Positions 15,120 through 24,024 of a DNA stretch of 64,000 nucleotides are shown here, in pieces. How positions within the stretch are numbered: the stretch's first letter is position 1; the number at the start of each line of letters is the position of its first letter. The stretch comes from Haloarcula rubripromontorii. Lineage in GTDB: Archaea > Halobacteriota > Halobacteria > Halobacteriales > Haloarculaceae. Under the pieces are notes generated by a model that was given only the letters and a program-made list of their open reading frames with translations, was not told where the DNA came from and searched no databases. The DNA lies in the NCBI RefSeq assembly GCF_001280425.1, contig NZ_LIUF01000005.1, positions 124,001 through 188,000 on the forward strand, in the 5' to 3' direction. Made by a program: the position numbers and the translations under genes.

Positions 15120-15578
15120 ATGGTGGCTCCGCCCGGCAAACCAATGTCGTACGGAACCGATACGGGGGCTACTCCCCGCACGAAAGTAGTCGAATTGCCC
15201 GCTGAAAAATCCGCTGTTCGCCCGGGTACGGAGTACCGCGTTCGATGTCCAGACTGCACGTTCTCGAAACGGTTCGACTCCTATGCCGACGCGACTTCCC
15301 ACCAACGCCGTCACTCCTGTCCACACTGCGACCGGATGCTCGGACTGTCGGAAGTACCGAAGCAGCGACGAAGCGAATCACTTGATGCTGCTGAAGCGGT
15401 CGCAGCCGCCTGTGAAGCTCGCCGTGAACTCCTCATCGATGGTCCTGCTCCCTCAGTCGCGAAGATACTCGAGGCGATGGGCCGAGACGGTGATGGCTAC
15501 CCACTTGGTGAGGGGCCAGCGGAGGCCGATGCGTTTGAGACTGCCCGCCAGCTGCTTCCCTCGATGGAGAAAGCGTGA
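15120..15578 (+). CDS. Zinc-finger accessory protein of the integrase operon
   Basis: Encodes 152 aa, or 144 from the internal ATG at 15144. A central module has CPDC and CPHC pairs with intervening His residues (SHQRRH), a C2H2/zinc-ribbon hybrid; a helical C-terminal half follows. Its TGA overlaps the integrase GTG (GTGA), so the two are co-translated. In the temperate pleolipovirus SNJ2 the integrase is encoded in an operon with small accessory proteins needed for integration; this protein is a candidate counterpart, although I see no specific sequence match. DNA binding at the att arms or excisionase-like control is plausible. Confidence 0.7.
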   Translation: MVAPPGKPMSYGTDTGATPRTKVVELPAEKSAVRPGTEYRVRCPDCTFSKRFDSYADATSHQRRHSCPHCDRMLGLSEVPKQRRSESLDAAEAVAAACEARRELLIDGPAPSVAKILEAMGRDGDGYPLGEGPAEADAFETARQLLPSMEKA

Positions 15579-16603
15579 GCGACGACCTCCAACCGATAGC
15601 TCCGGCGACTGCGGTGAACCTCTACCTCGACAACCGGGAACCGGAGCTATCCGAAAAATCTCTCACAAACCAGCGGTATCGACTCAACTCGTTCATCGAG
15701 TGGACCCAGTCAAAGGGAATCGAGAACATGAACGAGTTGAACGGGCGCGATCTCCATGAGTTCCGAGTCTGGCGTCGACAGGGAAGAGGCAATAAATACG
15801 GTGAGGTGTCGAAGGTCACACTTCGTGGAATCCTCGCGACGCTACGGAAGTTCCTCGAATTCTGTGCCAGTATCGATGCCGTTGAGCAAGGGATGCGCGA
15901 ACGTGTTCTTATCCCGGATATCACGCCCGAAGAGGCTTCGAAGGACGAGAAACTCGATACCGAACACGCTGAAGCCATCCTCGACCACCTGAATCGCTAC
16001 CAGTACGCCTCCCGCGAACACGTCATATTCGGAATCCTCTGGCACACTGGTATCCGACTCGGTAGCCTCCGGTCGCTCGACCTGCGCGACTTCGATGCTG
16101 ATGGACAGTACCTACAGCTGCGCCACCGACCGGAAACAGGAACTCCACTGAAGAATGGCCGAGCTGCCGAACGGTCGATAGCTGTCGGTGATTTCTACAC
16201 CGAAGTGATTCTGGAGTATATCGAGAACCACCGGGATTCGGTCACCGACGAATACGGTCGGGAACCGCTCATCACCAGTGACCGAGGTCGTCTGAGTGAA
16301 ACACCTATCCGGAGTGCTGTCTACCAGTGGACTCGGCCCTGTATGGTCGGCGAGTGTCCACACGGAGAGAACCCAGAGAGCTGTGAGTACATGACTCGGG
16401 ACACCGCGAGTGGTTGCCCGTCGTCCCGATCTCCACATGGTATCCGTCGCGGTTCGATCACGAAGCACCTCCGAGACGGCACGCCGGAAGAGGTCGTTTC
16501 GGACCGGATGAATGTCTCCAGCGACGTTCTCGACCAGCACTACGACCAACGTAGCGAGCGCGAAAAGATGGAGGTTCGACGGGAGTTCGTCGACGACGCA
16601 TGA
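15575..16603 (+). CDS. Tyrosine recombinase / integrase of the provirus
   Basis: Encodes 342 aa from GTG 15575, overlapping the previous stop. The N-terminal core-binding domain (SAM-like helices, residues about 10-110) is followed by the catalytic domain: Arg161 in HTGIRLG, His288 and Arg291 in PHGIRRG, and the nucleophile Tyr323 in DQHYDQ. An unusual Cys/His cluster (C256, C261, H263, C270, C281) precedes box II and may bind zinc. The gene ends 64 bp before attR. The enzyme would recombine the 21-bp att cores and excise or insert the element at tRNA-Ala. SNJ2-type classification is likely but not tested. Confidence 0.92.
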   Translation: MSDDLQPIAPATAVNLYLDNREPELSEKSLTNQRYRLNSFIEWTQSKGIENMNELNGRDLHEFRVWRRQGRGNKYGEVSKVTLRGILATLRKFLEFCASIDAVEQGMRERVLIPDITPEEASKDEKLDTEHAEAILDHLNRYQYASREHVIFGILWHTGIRLGSLRSLDLRDFDADGQYLQLRHRPETGTPLKNGRAAERSIAVGDFYTEVILEYIENHRDSVTDEYGREPLITSDRGRLSETPIRSAVYQWTRPCMVGECPHGENPESCEYMTRDTASGCPSSRSPHGIRRGSITKHLRDGTPEEVVSDRMNVSSDVLDQHYDQRSEREKMEVRREFVDDA

Positions 16604-16666
16604 TTCAGGACCAGTACACCCCAGCGGATGAATCTAGAGTACGCGCATCCTCGAAGAGGCTAACAA

Positions 16667-16687
16667 CCCGGCGAGTCCATCCTTATT
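16667..16687 (+). repeat. attR core (21-bp direct repeat with attL)
   Basis: Exact copy of 1680-1700. Its first 13 bases duplicate the 3' end of tRNA-Ala, showing that the intact tRNA lies at the left end and that the original chromosome resumes at about 16688. Confidence 0.93.
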
Positions 16688-17179
16688 CTGTTGCTGTGGT
16701 TGAGAAGGCATCATGGCTATCAACGGGGCAACTGTGCAGTCAGGCAGATTTTGTACCGGCCCAGATAAGCGAAGTTACAACGTGTTCGGTAGTACAAGAA
16801 CACGTACAGTTATCCACAAGGGGAGACCAGTAATTACGCCTTTCTCCAATTAGAAGTTGAGTTTCAGTCCACGTTTTGCAGGTAGCGTCGAATCTCTCGG
16901 ATGCAGATACTGAGCGAACCAAATCCTATGCTGTTTGTAAAATCGTTACCGTCCATCACCTATGCTATCATGAGTGAAAATAACACAGACAATAGCATAT
17001 TGTTCTGATTGGTTACCGAATTATTGCTGTACATCTTGTAGATGAAAAACAGGATATTCAGTCGTGTAGCGTGGTTTTTGTGGTAGTCTGAAGCTGAGTA
17101 TGTGCTATTCAAGCTAGGGTCTGTGATAGATCATTCATTAATTTATATTGAAACAGTACACTTATGTGCAATAGTTGGT
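16688..17179. other. Chromosomal spacer right of the provirus, with promoter of the surface-protein gene
   Basis: Moderately AT-rich. A TATA box TTTATATT (17142-17149) lies about 35-45 bp ahead of the start codons at 17180 and 17192, giving a short leader. A 60-codon minus-strand frame at 16740-16922 has several Cys residues but no recognisable family and no promoter. Before integration this spacer directly followed tRNA-Ala. Confidence 0.5.
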
Positions 17180-20100
17180 ATGTGTTTGAGTATGTTCGAG
17201 TGGGGCAGCCGGGGGGCTGGAGACCGGGGTGTATCGCACGTTCTGGGTGTAGTGTTGTTGGCGAGTGCAGTCATCATTGGGGCCATACTGATCGTTCAGG
17301 CGGGCCAGCAGACAATCGGAGATATCAACGACGACGCGAATGTCGAGCTCGCTGAGGAGGTGCTGCTGTCGGTCGATCAGAGCTTCCAGCGGTCGGATAC
17401 CAACGAATCTGTCGAGATCCCGGACCGGGTTAGATCTGATGTCGCCATTTCTGACGGCGCGACATACAACCTGACGTTGAACGGTCGCTTGGCCTGTTCG
17501 ACGGGGAACCGTTCGTTGCAGACCATTCAGTATCAAGAGAACGGTCACCAGGTCGGCTATCAGGGCGGGGGTGTGTGGCGGATGACCGAGTCAGGCGCGA
17601 CAATGTCGTCACCCCCAGCAGTGAACTACGACAAAGGGGCGCTGTCGGTCTCCTTCGCGAATATCTCTGGACAGCAGATTGAGGGGAGTTCGGTTGCGGT
17701 TCGCTCGAATGCGACGGCCAAGCAGTCACACGAAGCGGCACTGCAGATGGCTCTGTTCACTGACGTGTCCTACGAGGATGCACGAACCGGCTCATTTTCG
17801 TCACCCAGCTATGAGTGTACCCCGTCGCAGGTCGCCAACGCGACACTGACTATCGAAAATAGTAGCTATGCTCGGGCGTGGGCAGACTGGGCACGGAGTG
17901 CCTACGATAATAAGTACGTTGAGGTGACTCCAACATCTGTCAAACCGGGAGAGACAGTTCGCATACGCTTTGCACTCGGCGATGTGACGAACCCGACCTT
18001 CGAAGTCGAAGATGTCACGGTCAAGCCGGACCCGTCAGACTCTGGCAAGGCAGTTGTGACAGCAACGGTTCATAACACAGGGGGGCTAGAAGACACGCAG
18101 AAAATCACGCTGAAGCACAACCAGTCAGGGTCGCCAAGTGAGGTGGACGAGACAGTAACCCTCGCCGGCGGCGAATCGACCACAGTAAGCCAGTCAGTGA
18201 GCGTCTCAACAGCGAAACCACACAATTTCACTGTGGAGTCGAAGCAGGACAGAGACTACAAAATTATCGAGTATGCGGCTGTTCCCGGAACGCCGTCGCT
18301 GGATATCACTGGCAATTCGATTCCGGCAACAGCACGGCTAAACCAGGTTCCATCGGCGGAGGTCACAGTCACGAATACCGGACAAATGACGGCAGATCAA
18401 GAGATCGTCTTCCGCGTTAACGGGACAAAAAACGCGACGCGAAGCGTGCTGGTTGACCCGGGACAGAGCCGAACTATCGATTTCGGTCCGTCGATGCCAA
18501 CTGCGGAGAACGGCACGTACGATATAGAGGTCCAAACAGAGGATGACACATACTCGCAATACAGTGACGACGGACACTACTTTGTCGTCGGTGATGCAGG
18601 TGTGTTCAACATAGCGTCCGTCTCCCCACCGGGTGGGCTGCAAAGTGGGGATACGGCGACCGTTGAAGCAACGGTCGAAAATATCGGTGACATTCGGAAA
18701 TCCACCGATGTCGAAGTACGTATCGAGAATGCCACCTCCGGCAGCGCTGTCGCGTCAAAGAACACAACGCTCACCCTCAACGGTACTCGCAGAGGCAGTG
18801 AGTCTGGGACTGCTTCAGTGACTAGTGGCCCGCTGGCCGTCGGGTCACCACAGCATTACACTTATGTTGTCGATACACCGGACGACACTGAATCAGGCTC
18901 CTTCGTCGTCGGTTCATCGCCACCACCGCTGTTCGAGATCACTGCTGTAGACGTACAGAACCCCGTTGCACCGAACGACCAGGCGAGCGTCGAGTTCACT
19001 GTCGCGAACACCGGCGGAACCGAAGGGAAGCAAACACTGCGCGTTGAGTACAACGGAACGACCCACATCGCGAAGGACGAACGGCTTGACCCCGGAGAGA
19101 GCGTCACGCTCAATCGGACTGTTACGGCGCCCACAAAGCCCGGAAAGTACTCGATAACCTTCTTGACGTCGAACCGATCGCGACAGTCGACGCTAAACGT
19201 CCAGCCAGACTCGCTACTCGAAGGGAACGGCTCAACGATCACGATACAGCAGTCAGTCAATGCGTCAGTTGAGCTGAAGGGCGCTGATCTGGAAGGGTTC
19301 TCGAATTACCGGAATTCCATCTTCCACGCACCCGTACAGATGTCGCTATATGTCGACAACGGATCCGACCCGCAGTCGATCGGACTCTGGCGAAAATATG
19401 AGAACGGCGATATCAACGGTCCGCACGCGGAACAGCGCATCGTCTCCGACGAGCACGAGAACCCGTACTACTACTCGGATTCGTTTGAACCCGGTACAGA
19501 GGTTTCAGTCTTCGCAAAATCCTATGGGTGTGACAGGTATTCCTCCACCTCTCCTTCGATTGAACTGGCTGGTTACGACACGATGTACTGTAGTAACTGG
19601 GACACATATGACACGACTACCGTCAGTCAAACGCAGAACCAGCAGAACCTCGTCATTCTGAACGACGGCGACAAACTCCCGGCGTTCGAGCAGGCACAGT
19701 GGTACCAGCGGGACATCCAGGACACGCTTGGAAGCCGCGTGAACGATACGGGATACCTCCAACTGGGCGACGGGGAACGCGCATTCCTCTATGAACTCTC
19801 ACAGGAGAACGCAAACCCGGCGAACGCGGCAAATGACGGCGACCCGGACTATAACGACGCCGTTGTGCTGTTCACAGTCAACGCAATCGAAAAAGACGTA
19901 CAAACGGGCCCGGAGTACAAACTCATCGACACCGACGCTCCGAGCAGAGTCGATGAGACAACCGACGCAACGCTGACCGCCGAGGTAATAAACGTCGGCG
20001 GAAAGAGCGGTGAAGTTACTCTAGAGAGCCGTTTCGATGGCAACAGTGTCGGGACGAACTCGACGACAATTGAACCCGGTGAGACCGAAAGCGTCATATT

Positions 20101-20968
20101 CAGGCTTCCGACTAGCTCAAAAGCGACTGGAGAAAGCTATCCGTACACAGTATCCGTCGCGGGTACGCAACAAAAGGCAGGCGGGAACGTACGCGTCGGT
20201 GATACGCCTGAGCCGTTCATGCAAATCGATTCAGTCCGAGGTGAAAGTGTTACTGACAGCGACGACATGGCAACAGCGACCGTCAACGTTACCAACGTCG
20301 GTGGCCAGGCCGGTACAGATACCGTTGTCCTCCGGGCGAAAAACAAAGACCACGCAACTCCGTCGTTCGCAAGCATCGACTCAGAGACGATGTCGACGAT
20401 ACTATCACCCGGAGAAACGCGGCAGTTTACGCTCGATATGCCGACTAACCGTGGCAATTACACCTACTACGTCGAAACATCAAACTCCACAGCCCCCAAG
20501 CAGTCATTCTTCGTAGGGGAGTCAAACGTTGTCGTCAACGACACACAGTCGGTGAACATCGGCGCGGAGACCTACAACACCTCAGAACTAATCGAGCGGC
20601 GTGGCCGCGCACAGCGGATGACAGTTGAGGTGCGCAACAACGGAACCGTGGGTGACAAGCGGGAAGTGAACCTCACAATCAAAAATAAAAGCGACGGGTC
20701 GACTGTCTTCGCAGGCTCGAAAATGGTCACTGCAGGGACCGGCGACCTGACCAATACTGATCCGTACCCGGCCTGGGCGGGCTACGATGTCGACCTCGAC
20801 CCCGGCTACTACACCTATAATGTGACTGTGTACGACGAGACAGCTAGTGACACCAAGGCCGACTCCGCGACCGGCGAAATATATCTCAAGAACGTCGACG
20901 AAACTGGCGCGACTGGTAACGACTCACCAGTTACGGTCGACTCAGATACGGTGACGCTCGGCAGCTAA
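17180..20968 (+). CDS. Giant CARDB-repeat surface protein with pilin-like N terminus
   Basis: Encodes 1262 aa from ATG 17180, or 1258 from ATG 17192 (MFEWGSRGAG). The N terminus RGVSHVLGVVLLASAVIIGA is a pilin-like hydrophobic helix after a short polar segment. The rest is a string of beta-rich repeats of the CARDB type; the recurring pattern is a D-x-V-V-x-A-x-V-x-N-x-G strand, then PGES or PGET and a Tyr-rich strand (seen near VVTATVHNTGG, AEVTVTNTGQ, VEATVENIGD, VEFTVANTGG, LTAEVINVGG and ATVNVTNVGG). No C-terminal anchor is evident. It probably forms an extracellular adhesive or scaffold protein exported by the pilus-type route. The upstream in-frame extension to 17102 is not supported. 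Confidence 0.8.
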   Translation: MCLSMFEWGSRGAGDRGVSHVLGVVLLASAVIIGAILIVQAGQQTIGDINDDANVELAEEVLLSVDQSFQRSDTNESVEIPDRVRSDVAISDGATYNLTLNGRLACSTGNRSLQTIQYQENGHQVGYQGGGVWRMTESGATMSSPPAVNYDKGALSVSFANISGQQIEGSSVAVRSNATAKQSHEAALQMALFTDVSYEDARTGSFSSPSYECTPSQVANATLTIENSSYARAWADWARSAYDNKYVEVTPTSVKPGETVRIRFALGDVTNPTFEVEDVTVKPDPSDSGKAVVTATVHNTGGLEDTQKITLKHNQSGSPSEVDETVTLAGGESTTVSQSVSVSTAKPHNFTVESKQDRDYKIIEYAAVPGTPSLDITGNSIPATARLNQVPSAEVTVTNTGQMTADQEIVFRVNGTKNATRSVLVDPGQSRTIDFGPSMPTAENGTYDIEVQTEDDTYSQYSDDGHYFVVGDAGVFNIASVSPPGGLQSGDTATVEATVENIGDIRKSTDVEVRIENATSGSAVASKNTTLTLNGTRRGSESGTASVTSGPLAVGSPQHYTYVVDTPDDTESGSFVVGSSPPPLFEITAVDVQNPVAPNDQASVEFTVANTGGTEGKQTLRVEYNGTTHIAKDERLDPGESVTLNRTVTAPTKPGKYSITFLTSNRSRQSTLNVQPDSLLEGNGSTITIQQSVNASVELKGADLEGFSNYRNSIFHAPVQMSLYVDNGSDPQSIGLWRKYENGDINGPHAEQRIVSDEHENPYYYSDSFEPGTEVSVFAKSYGCDRYSSTSPSIELAGYDTMYCSNWDTYDTTTVSQTQNQQNLVILNDGDKLPAFEQAQWYQRDIQDTLGSRVNDTGYLQLGDGERAFLYELSQENANPANAANDGDPDYNDAVVLFTVNAIEKDVQTGPEYKLIDTDAPSRVDETTDATLTAEVINVGGKSGEVTLESRFDGNSVGTNSTTIEPGETESVIFRLPTSSKATGESYPYTVSVAGTQQKAGGNVRVGDTPEPFMQIDSVRGESVTDSDDMATATVNVTNVGGQAGTDTVVLRAKNKDHATPSFASIDSETMSTILSPGETRQFTLDMPTNRGNYTYYVETSNSTAPKQSFFVGESNVVVNDTQSVNIGAETYNTSELIERRGRAQRMTVEVRNNGTVGDKREVNLTIKNKSDGSTVFAGSKMVTAGTGDLTNTDPYPAWAGYDVDLDPGYYTYNVTVYDETASDTKADSATGEIYLKNVDETGATGNDSPVTVDSDTVTLGS

Positions 20969-21117
20969 ACGGCCGCGTCGAAGCCTTTCTGCGGCCGCTC
21001 ATTCGTGGCCGATATCCCACAGGTAAGGCAACCGCACGGCTTCAGTGGCTCGAACGGCAGCGGTTGCTCTCCACAATCGAGCGTACGCAAAGAAAAACTG
21101 AGCTGTATTGAACCGAG

Positions 21118-21465
21118 TTAGCCGAAGAGTTCGCCGAGGCCCTCGCCGCTTGCCTCGTCGTCTTCGTCGTCATCGTCGTCGCCGCCGTCGTCGGCAGCCT
21201 CTTCTTCGGCTTCTTCGTCGGCCTCGTCGGCTTCGTCGGCGTCACCCTCTGCGGGTGCGGCCGCGCCGCCGCTTGCCGGCACCGGTGCCGCAGCGGCCTG
21301 GTCGACGGCCTCCTCGATGTCGACGTCCTCGAGGGCGGCGACGAGGGCCTTGACGCGGGACTCCTCGACGTCGACGCCCGCGGCGTCGAGTACGTCAGTG
21401 AGGTTGTCTTCGTTGATTTCTTCGCCCGATTCGTTCAGGATGAGTGCAGCGTATACGTATTCCAT
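21118..21465 (-). CDS. rpl12: Ribosomal protein L12 (archaeal P1), stalk
   Basis: Encodes 115 aa. The N-terminal dimerisation domain ([20 protein letters not shown]), Ala-rich hinge ([18 protein letters not shown]) and a very acidic C-terminal stretch ending EGLGELFG are characteristic of archaeal L12/P1. Several dimers bind L10 to form the stalk that recruits translation factors. It follows L10 by 17 bp as the last gene of the L1-L10-L12 operon. The acidic tail is longer than in non-halophiles, as expected for salt-in proteins. Confidence 0.96.
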   Translation of the reverse strand: MEYVYAALILNESGEEINEDNLTDVLDAAGVDVEESRVKALVAALEDVDIEEAVDQAAAAPVPASGGAAAPAEGDADEADEADEEAEEEAADDGGDDDDDEDDEASGEGLGELFG

Positions 21466-21482
21466 TGTTGTAGTGTGAGTTG

Positions 21483-22541
21483 TTAGAACATCGCTCCGAG
21501 CGCGTCGCCGGCGTCCTCGTCGTCGTCATCGTCTTCGTCGTCGGCCTCTTCGGCCGCGTCGTCGGCGTCCGCGTCGTCCTCGGATGCGGTGTCCTCGTCT
21601 TGGTCGTCAGTCGGTTCTGCTGTCGCCACGTCGGCCTCGACGCCCTGAAGCTCCTCTGGGAGTGCCTCTTCGTCGTCAATTTGTGAGGCGAGCGCACGGA
21701 CCTGTGCGTCAGCCTTGCTCACGAGGTCAGGCACGACCTCTGGGTCCTCGATGGCCGCCTGGAGCGCGAGGCTCTTGGCGTTGCCACGAGCGGACTGGAG
21801 CATCGTCGAGGCCGTCGTCGCGGTCGGATAGTCGGCGTTGACCGAGAGGTTGAATGCTCGGCCGGCAGCCGCCTGAATGTCGTTCCGATACTCGTCGACA
21901 TCGAGTTCCAGTTCCTCGGGCTCGAACAGCACGCCGTCGGCGAAGACGGCTCGGAGGTCGAGACCGACCTCCTTCGGTTCGATACCGAGTTCGTTCAGCA
22001 CATTCGCGAGTTCCTGAGAGACCTCTTCGCCGGTGTCAAGCACCGTCGAGTCGGACAAAACCTGAATGGAACCTTCCTGAATGCGTGCGTCGGCACCTAC
22101 GCTCTGGAGTTCGCCGACGAACGGACCGGGGTCGACGCCCGTGTCGCCTTCCGGAATCACGATATCGTTCGGGGCCACCTCACCGGCACCAATGGGTGCG
22201 GGCGTCTTGGAGGCCTCGAGTTCCTGAAACAGCGAGAACGGGTTATCGTCGGTACCGATAAGCCCGACCTGCCCGGTGATGTAGCTGTTGAGGTCTTCGA
22301 GTCCGTCATCGACCTCGTCAAGTGCACGCTCAAGCAGCGTGTTCCGGGAGACGCGAAGTTCCGCGGTCCCGTGCAGGTCACGTCGCATGTCCTGCAGTTG
22401 CCGGGACGGAATCCCGGCGATGTTGACGACGCCGACGCTCTCGTAGGACTCGATCATCTCCACGATGGCGTCGACCTCTTCCTGCTTCCACTCAGGGATG
22501 GTTTCGGTCTTGCGTTCGGATTCGGCGCTCATATCAGGCAA
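21483..22541 (-). CDS. rpl10: Ribosomal protein L10 (P0), stalk base
   Basis: Encodes 352 aa. It has the archaeal P0 architecture: N-terminal rRNA-binding domain ([22 protein letters not shown]), the inserted domain around residues 110-180, L12-binding helices toward the C terminus, and an acidic tail ending DALGAMF that parallels the L12 tail. It anchors L12 dimers to the large subunit near L11. The start overlaps the L1 stop by 8 bp, which implies translational coupling. Confidence 0.96.
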   Translation of the reverse strand: MPDMSAESERKTETIPEWKQEEVDAIVEMIESYESVGVVNIAGIPSRQLQDMRRDLHGTAELRVSRNTLLERALDEVDDGLEDLNSYITGQVGLIGTDDNPFSLFQELEASKTPAPIGAGEVAPNDIVIPEGDTGVDPGPFVGELQSVGADARIQEGSIQVLSDSTVLDTGEEVSQELANVLNELGIEPKEVGLDLRAVFADGVLFEPEELELDVDEYRNDIQAAAGRAFNLSVNADYPTATTASTMLQSARGNAKSLALQAAIEDPEVVPDLVSKADAQVRALASQIDDEEALPEELQGVEADVATAEPTDDQDEDTASEDDADADDAAEEADDEDDDDDEDAGDALGAMF

Positions 22542-23172
22542 CCTCCATCGCAGGCCCCATCGTCGTCTTCACGTAGACTGTGTCGATGTTGAGTGGGCCC
22601 TTCTCGAGGTCCGCGTGCAGACGGCGGAGGATAACGTCAATGTTGTCCGCGATATCCTCGGCGGACATGTCCTCTGCGCCGACCCGCGTGTGGAACGTTC
22701 GCCGTTCCCCGCTGCGGAGCTGCACGGTGTTTTTCATGCGTTCGATGACCTCGACGACGTCGTCGTCGGGGTCGAGCGGTTCCGGCATCTTCCCGCGCGG
22801 ACCGAGGACGGTCCCGAGGTAGCGACCGATGTCCTGCATCAGATCCTTCTCCGCAATGAAGAAGTCAGTGTCATCGGCGAGGTCTTTGGCGGCGTCGTCG
22901 TCGCCACCAAGTTCCTCGAGTTCGTCCTCGTCGAGTACGTCGTCTGCGACTTCCTCGGCACGAAGGGCGGTTTCGCCCTCGGCGAAGACCACAATAGTGG
23001 TCTCCTGCCCGGTGCCAGCAGGAAGCACGACGGACTCGTCGACGCGGTTCGACGGGTCGTTAAGATCTAAGTCGCGCAGGTTCACTGCGAGGTCGACCGT
23101 TTCGCGGAAATTCCGCTCAGGTGCGTCCTCGAGTGCGCGCGAGACTGCGTTCTCTATTTCCTGATCTGCCAT
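22534..23172 (-). CDS. rpl1: Ribosomal protein L1
   Basis: Encodes 212 aa, the usual archaeal length. Landmarks include [17 protein letters not shown] near the N terminus, [11 protein letters not shown] in the middle and [16 protein letters not shown] at the end. It binds the L1 stalk of 23S rRNA. In other archaea L1 represses its own operon by binding mRNA that mimics the rRNA site. Here it is the first gene of L1-L10-L12 and has a Shine-Dalgarno GGAGGTGA just before the ATG and a structured leader, compatible with such control. Confidence 0.96.
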   Translation of the reverse strand: MADQEIENAVSRALEDAPERNFRETVDLAVNLRDLDLNDPSNRVDESVVLPAGTGQETTIVVFAEGETALRAEEVADDVLDEDELEELGGDDDAAKDLADDTDFFIAEKDLMQDIGRYLGTVLGPRGKMPEPLDPDDDVVEVIERMKNTVQLRSGERRTFHTRVGAEDMSAEDIADNIDVILRRLHADLEKGPLNIDTVYVKTTMGPAMEVA

Positions 23173-23270
23173 TGTTCACCTCCGTAGTACGCCAATCGGC
23201 TTCTACGGGTCAGTGAAACAGGCGGATGCCTGTCTCGTGCGGGTAGACGCCAATGCGACACTTAAACCCG
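23173..23270 (-). promoter_or_regulatory. Promoter and leader of the L1-L10-L12 operon
   Basis: On the minus strand a TATA-like TTTAAG (23261-23266) is followed by a leader of roughly 60 nt, a hairpin ACAGGC/GCCTGT (23218-23233, GGAT-type loop) and a GGAGGTGA ribosome-binding site before the ATG at 23172. This is a candidate site for L1 autoregulation. The remaining spacer to rpl11 (23271-23410) shows no gene. Confidence 0.5.
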
Positions 23271-23410
23271 TCGAACCAGCCCAAGGGCCGCTGACGGGCG
23301 TGTTTCCGGTTCTCAGGGACCAGTTGTTGACGGCGGTTCTGCCGGCTGTGCAGTGGCTCGCCAGCGTTGAAAGTAAGGGAAAACACACGCCAGTCGCACA
23401 GCGGTCGGAC

Positions 23411-23899
23411 TTACGCCTGTGCTTCGGCCGCGAACACGTCGTCGTACTCGCCTGCGTCGATACGCTCTTTGAACTCGCGTGGGTTCTCGCCTTCGATGGT
23501 GACACCGAGGGAGGTGCACGTCCCGACGACTTCCTTTGCGGCGTTCTTCAGGTCGTAGGAGAGCAGGTCAGTCTGCTTCTGCTCGGCGATCTGCTTGACC
23601 TGGTCGACGGAGAGATCAGCGACGAAGTCTTCCTGAGGCTCGCCACTGCCGGTCTCGAAGCCGGCCTCATCCTTGATGAGTTCGGCCGTCGGCGGGACAC
23701 CGACTTCAATCTCGAAGGAGCCGTCGTCGTCGTACTCGACGGTGACGGGGACTTCGGTGCCGTCGAATGCTGCCGTCTGGTCGTTGATATCCTGTACGAC
23801 TGCCTGCACGTCCACCGGTGTCGGGCCGAGTTCCGGGCCGAGTGGCGGGCCAGGGTTGGCCTCCCCACCGGGAACGAGGACTTCGATAGTTCCAGCCAT
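23411..23899 (-). CDS. rpl11: Ribosomal protein L11
   Basis: Encodes 162 aa. Recognised by EVLVPGGEANPGPPLGPELGP, the Pro-rich N-terminal domain signature of L11, and the C-terminal rRNA-binding domain with VKQIAEQKQTDLLSYDLKNA and CTSLGVTIEG. It binds the GTPase-associated region of 23S rRNA beside the L10-L12 stalk. It has its own promoter and is separated by 238 bp from rpl1, so it is transcribed separately from L1-L10-L12, as in Halobacterium. Confidence 0.96.
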   Translation of the reverse strand: MAGTIEVLVPGGEANPGPPLGPELGPTPVDVQAVVQDINDQTAAFDGTEVPVTVEYDDDGSFEIEVGVPPTAELIKDEAGFETGSGEPQEDFVADLSVDQVKQIAEQKQTDLLSYDLKNAAKEVVGTCTSLGVTIEGENPREFKERIDAGEYDDVFAAEAQA

Positions 23900-23922
23900 A
23901 CATAGTGGAATCTTCGCGGCGG

Positions 23923-23928
23923 TTTAAA
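23923..23928 (-). promoter_or_regulatory. TATA box of rpl11, leaderless transcript expected
   Basis: TTTAAA centred 26 bp upstream of the L11 ATG. In haloarchaea this spacing places transcription start at or next to the start codon, so the mRNA should be leaderless, in contrast with the long leader of rpl1. Confidence 0.6.
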
Positions 23929-24024
23929 GGATTGCGTTTCACGGATCGCTGCGTGAGGCCGCCACACGCTCGAACGCTCTATCGACAGAGCGGCCAGCAC
24001 AACAAAAATAGGATCCCTGTCGGC

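Larger units (their letters stand above)
1680..16687 (+). mobile_element. Integrated pleolipovirus-like provirus, unit length 14,987 bp
   Basis: The element is bounded by an exact 21-bp repeat at tRNA-Ala, with a tyrosine integrase just inside the right end. Gene order from the left is: three tiny ORFs, HUH-type Rep, AT-rich cargo, OB-fold-like protein, four-helix membrane protein, large secreted spike-like protein with C-terminal coiled coil and anchor, small membrane proteins, P-loop ATPase, nuclease, twin winged-helix repressors, zinc-finger protein and integrase. The order membrane protein, spike, small ORFs, ATPase is the conserved core of Pleolipoviridae, and a Rep plus SNJ2-type integrase suggests the betapleolipoviruses. 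All core genes look intact, so it may be inducible. Temperate relatives from Haloarcula have been described, so the virus itself may not be new; family placement rests on organisation and topology, not on an alignment. Confidence 0.88.

Noticed and set aside
16600-16833. 77-codon frame running from the integrase end across attR
   Set aside because: It crosses the recombination core, so it would change with excision, and the product has no domain; only the overlap with the integrase stop supports it.
16740-16922. Cys-containing minus-strand frame as a transposase remnant
   Set aside because: No DDE or zinc-finger spacing, no terminal inverted repeats and no target duplication could be seen.
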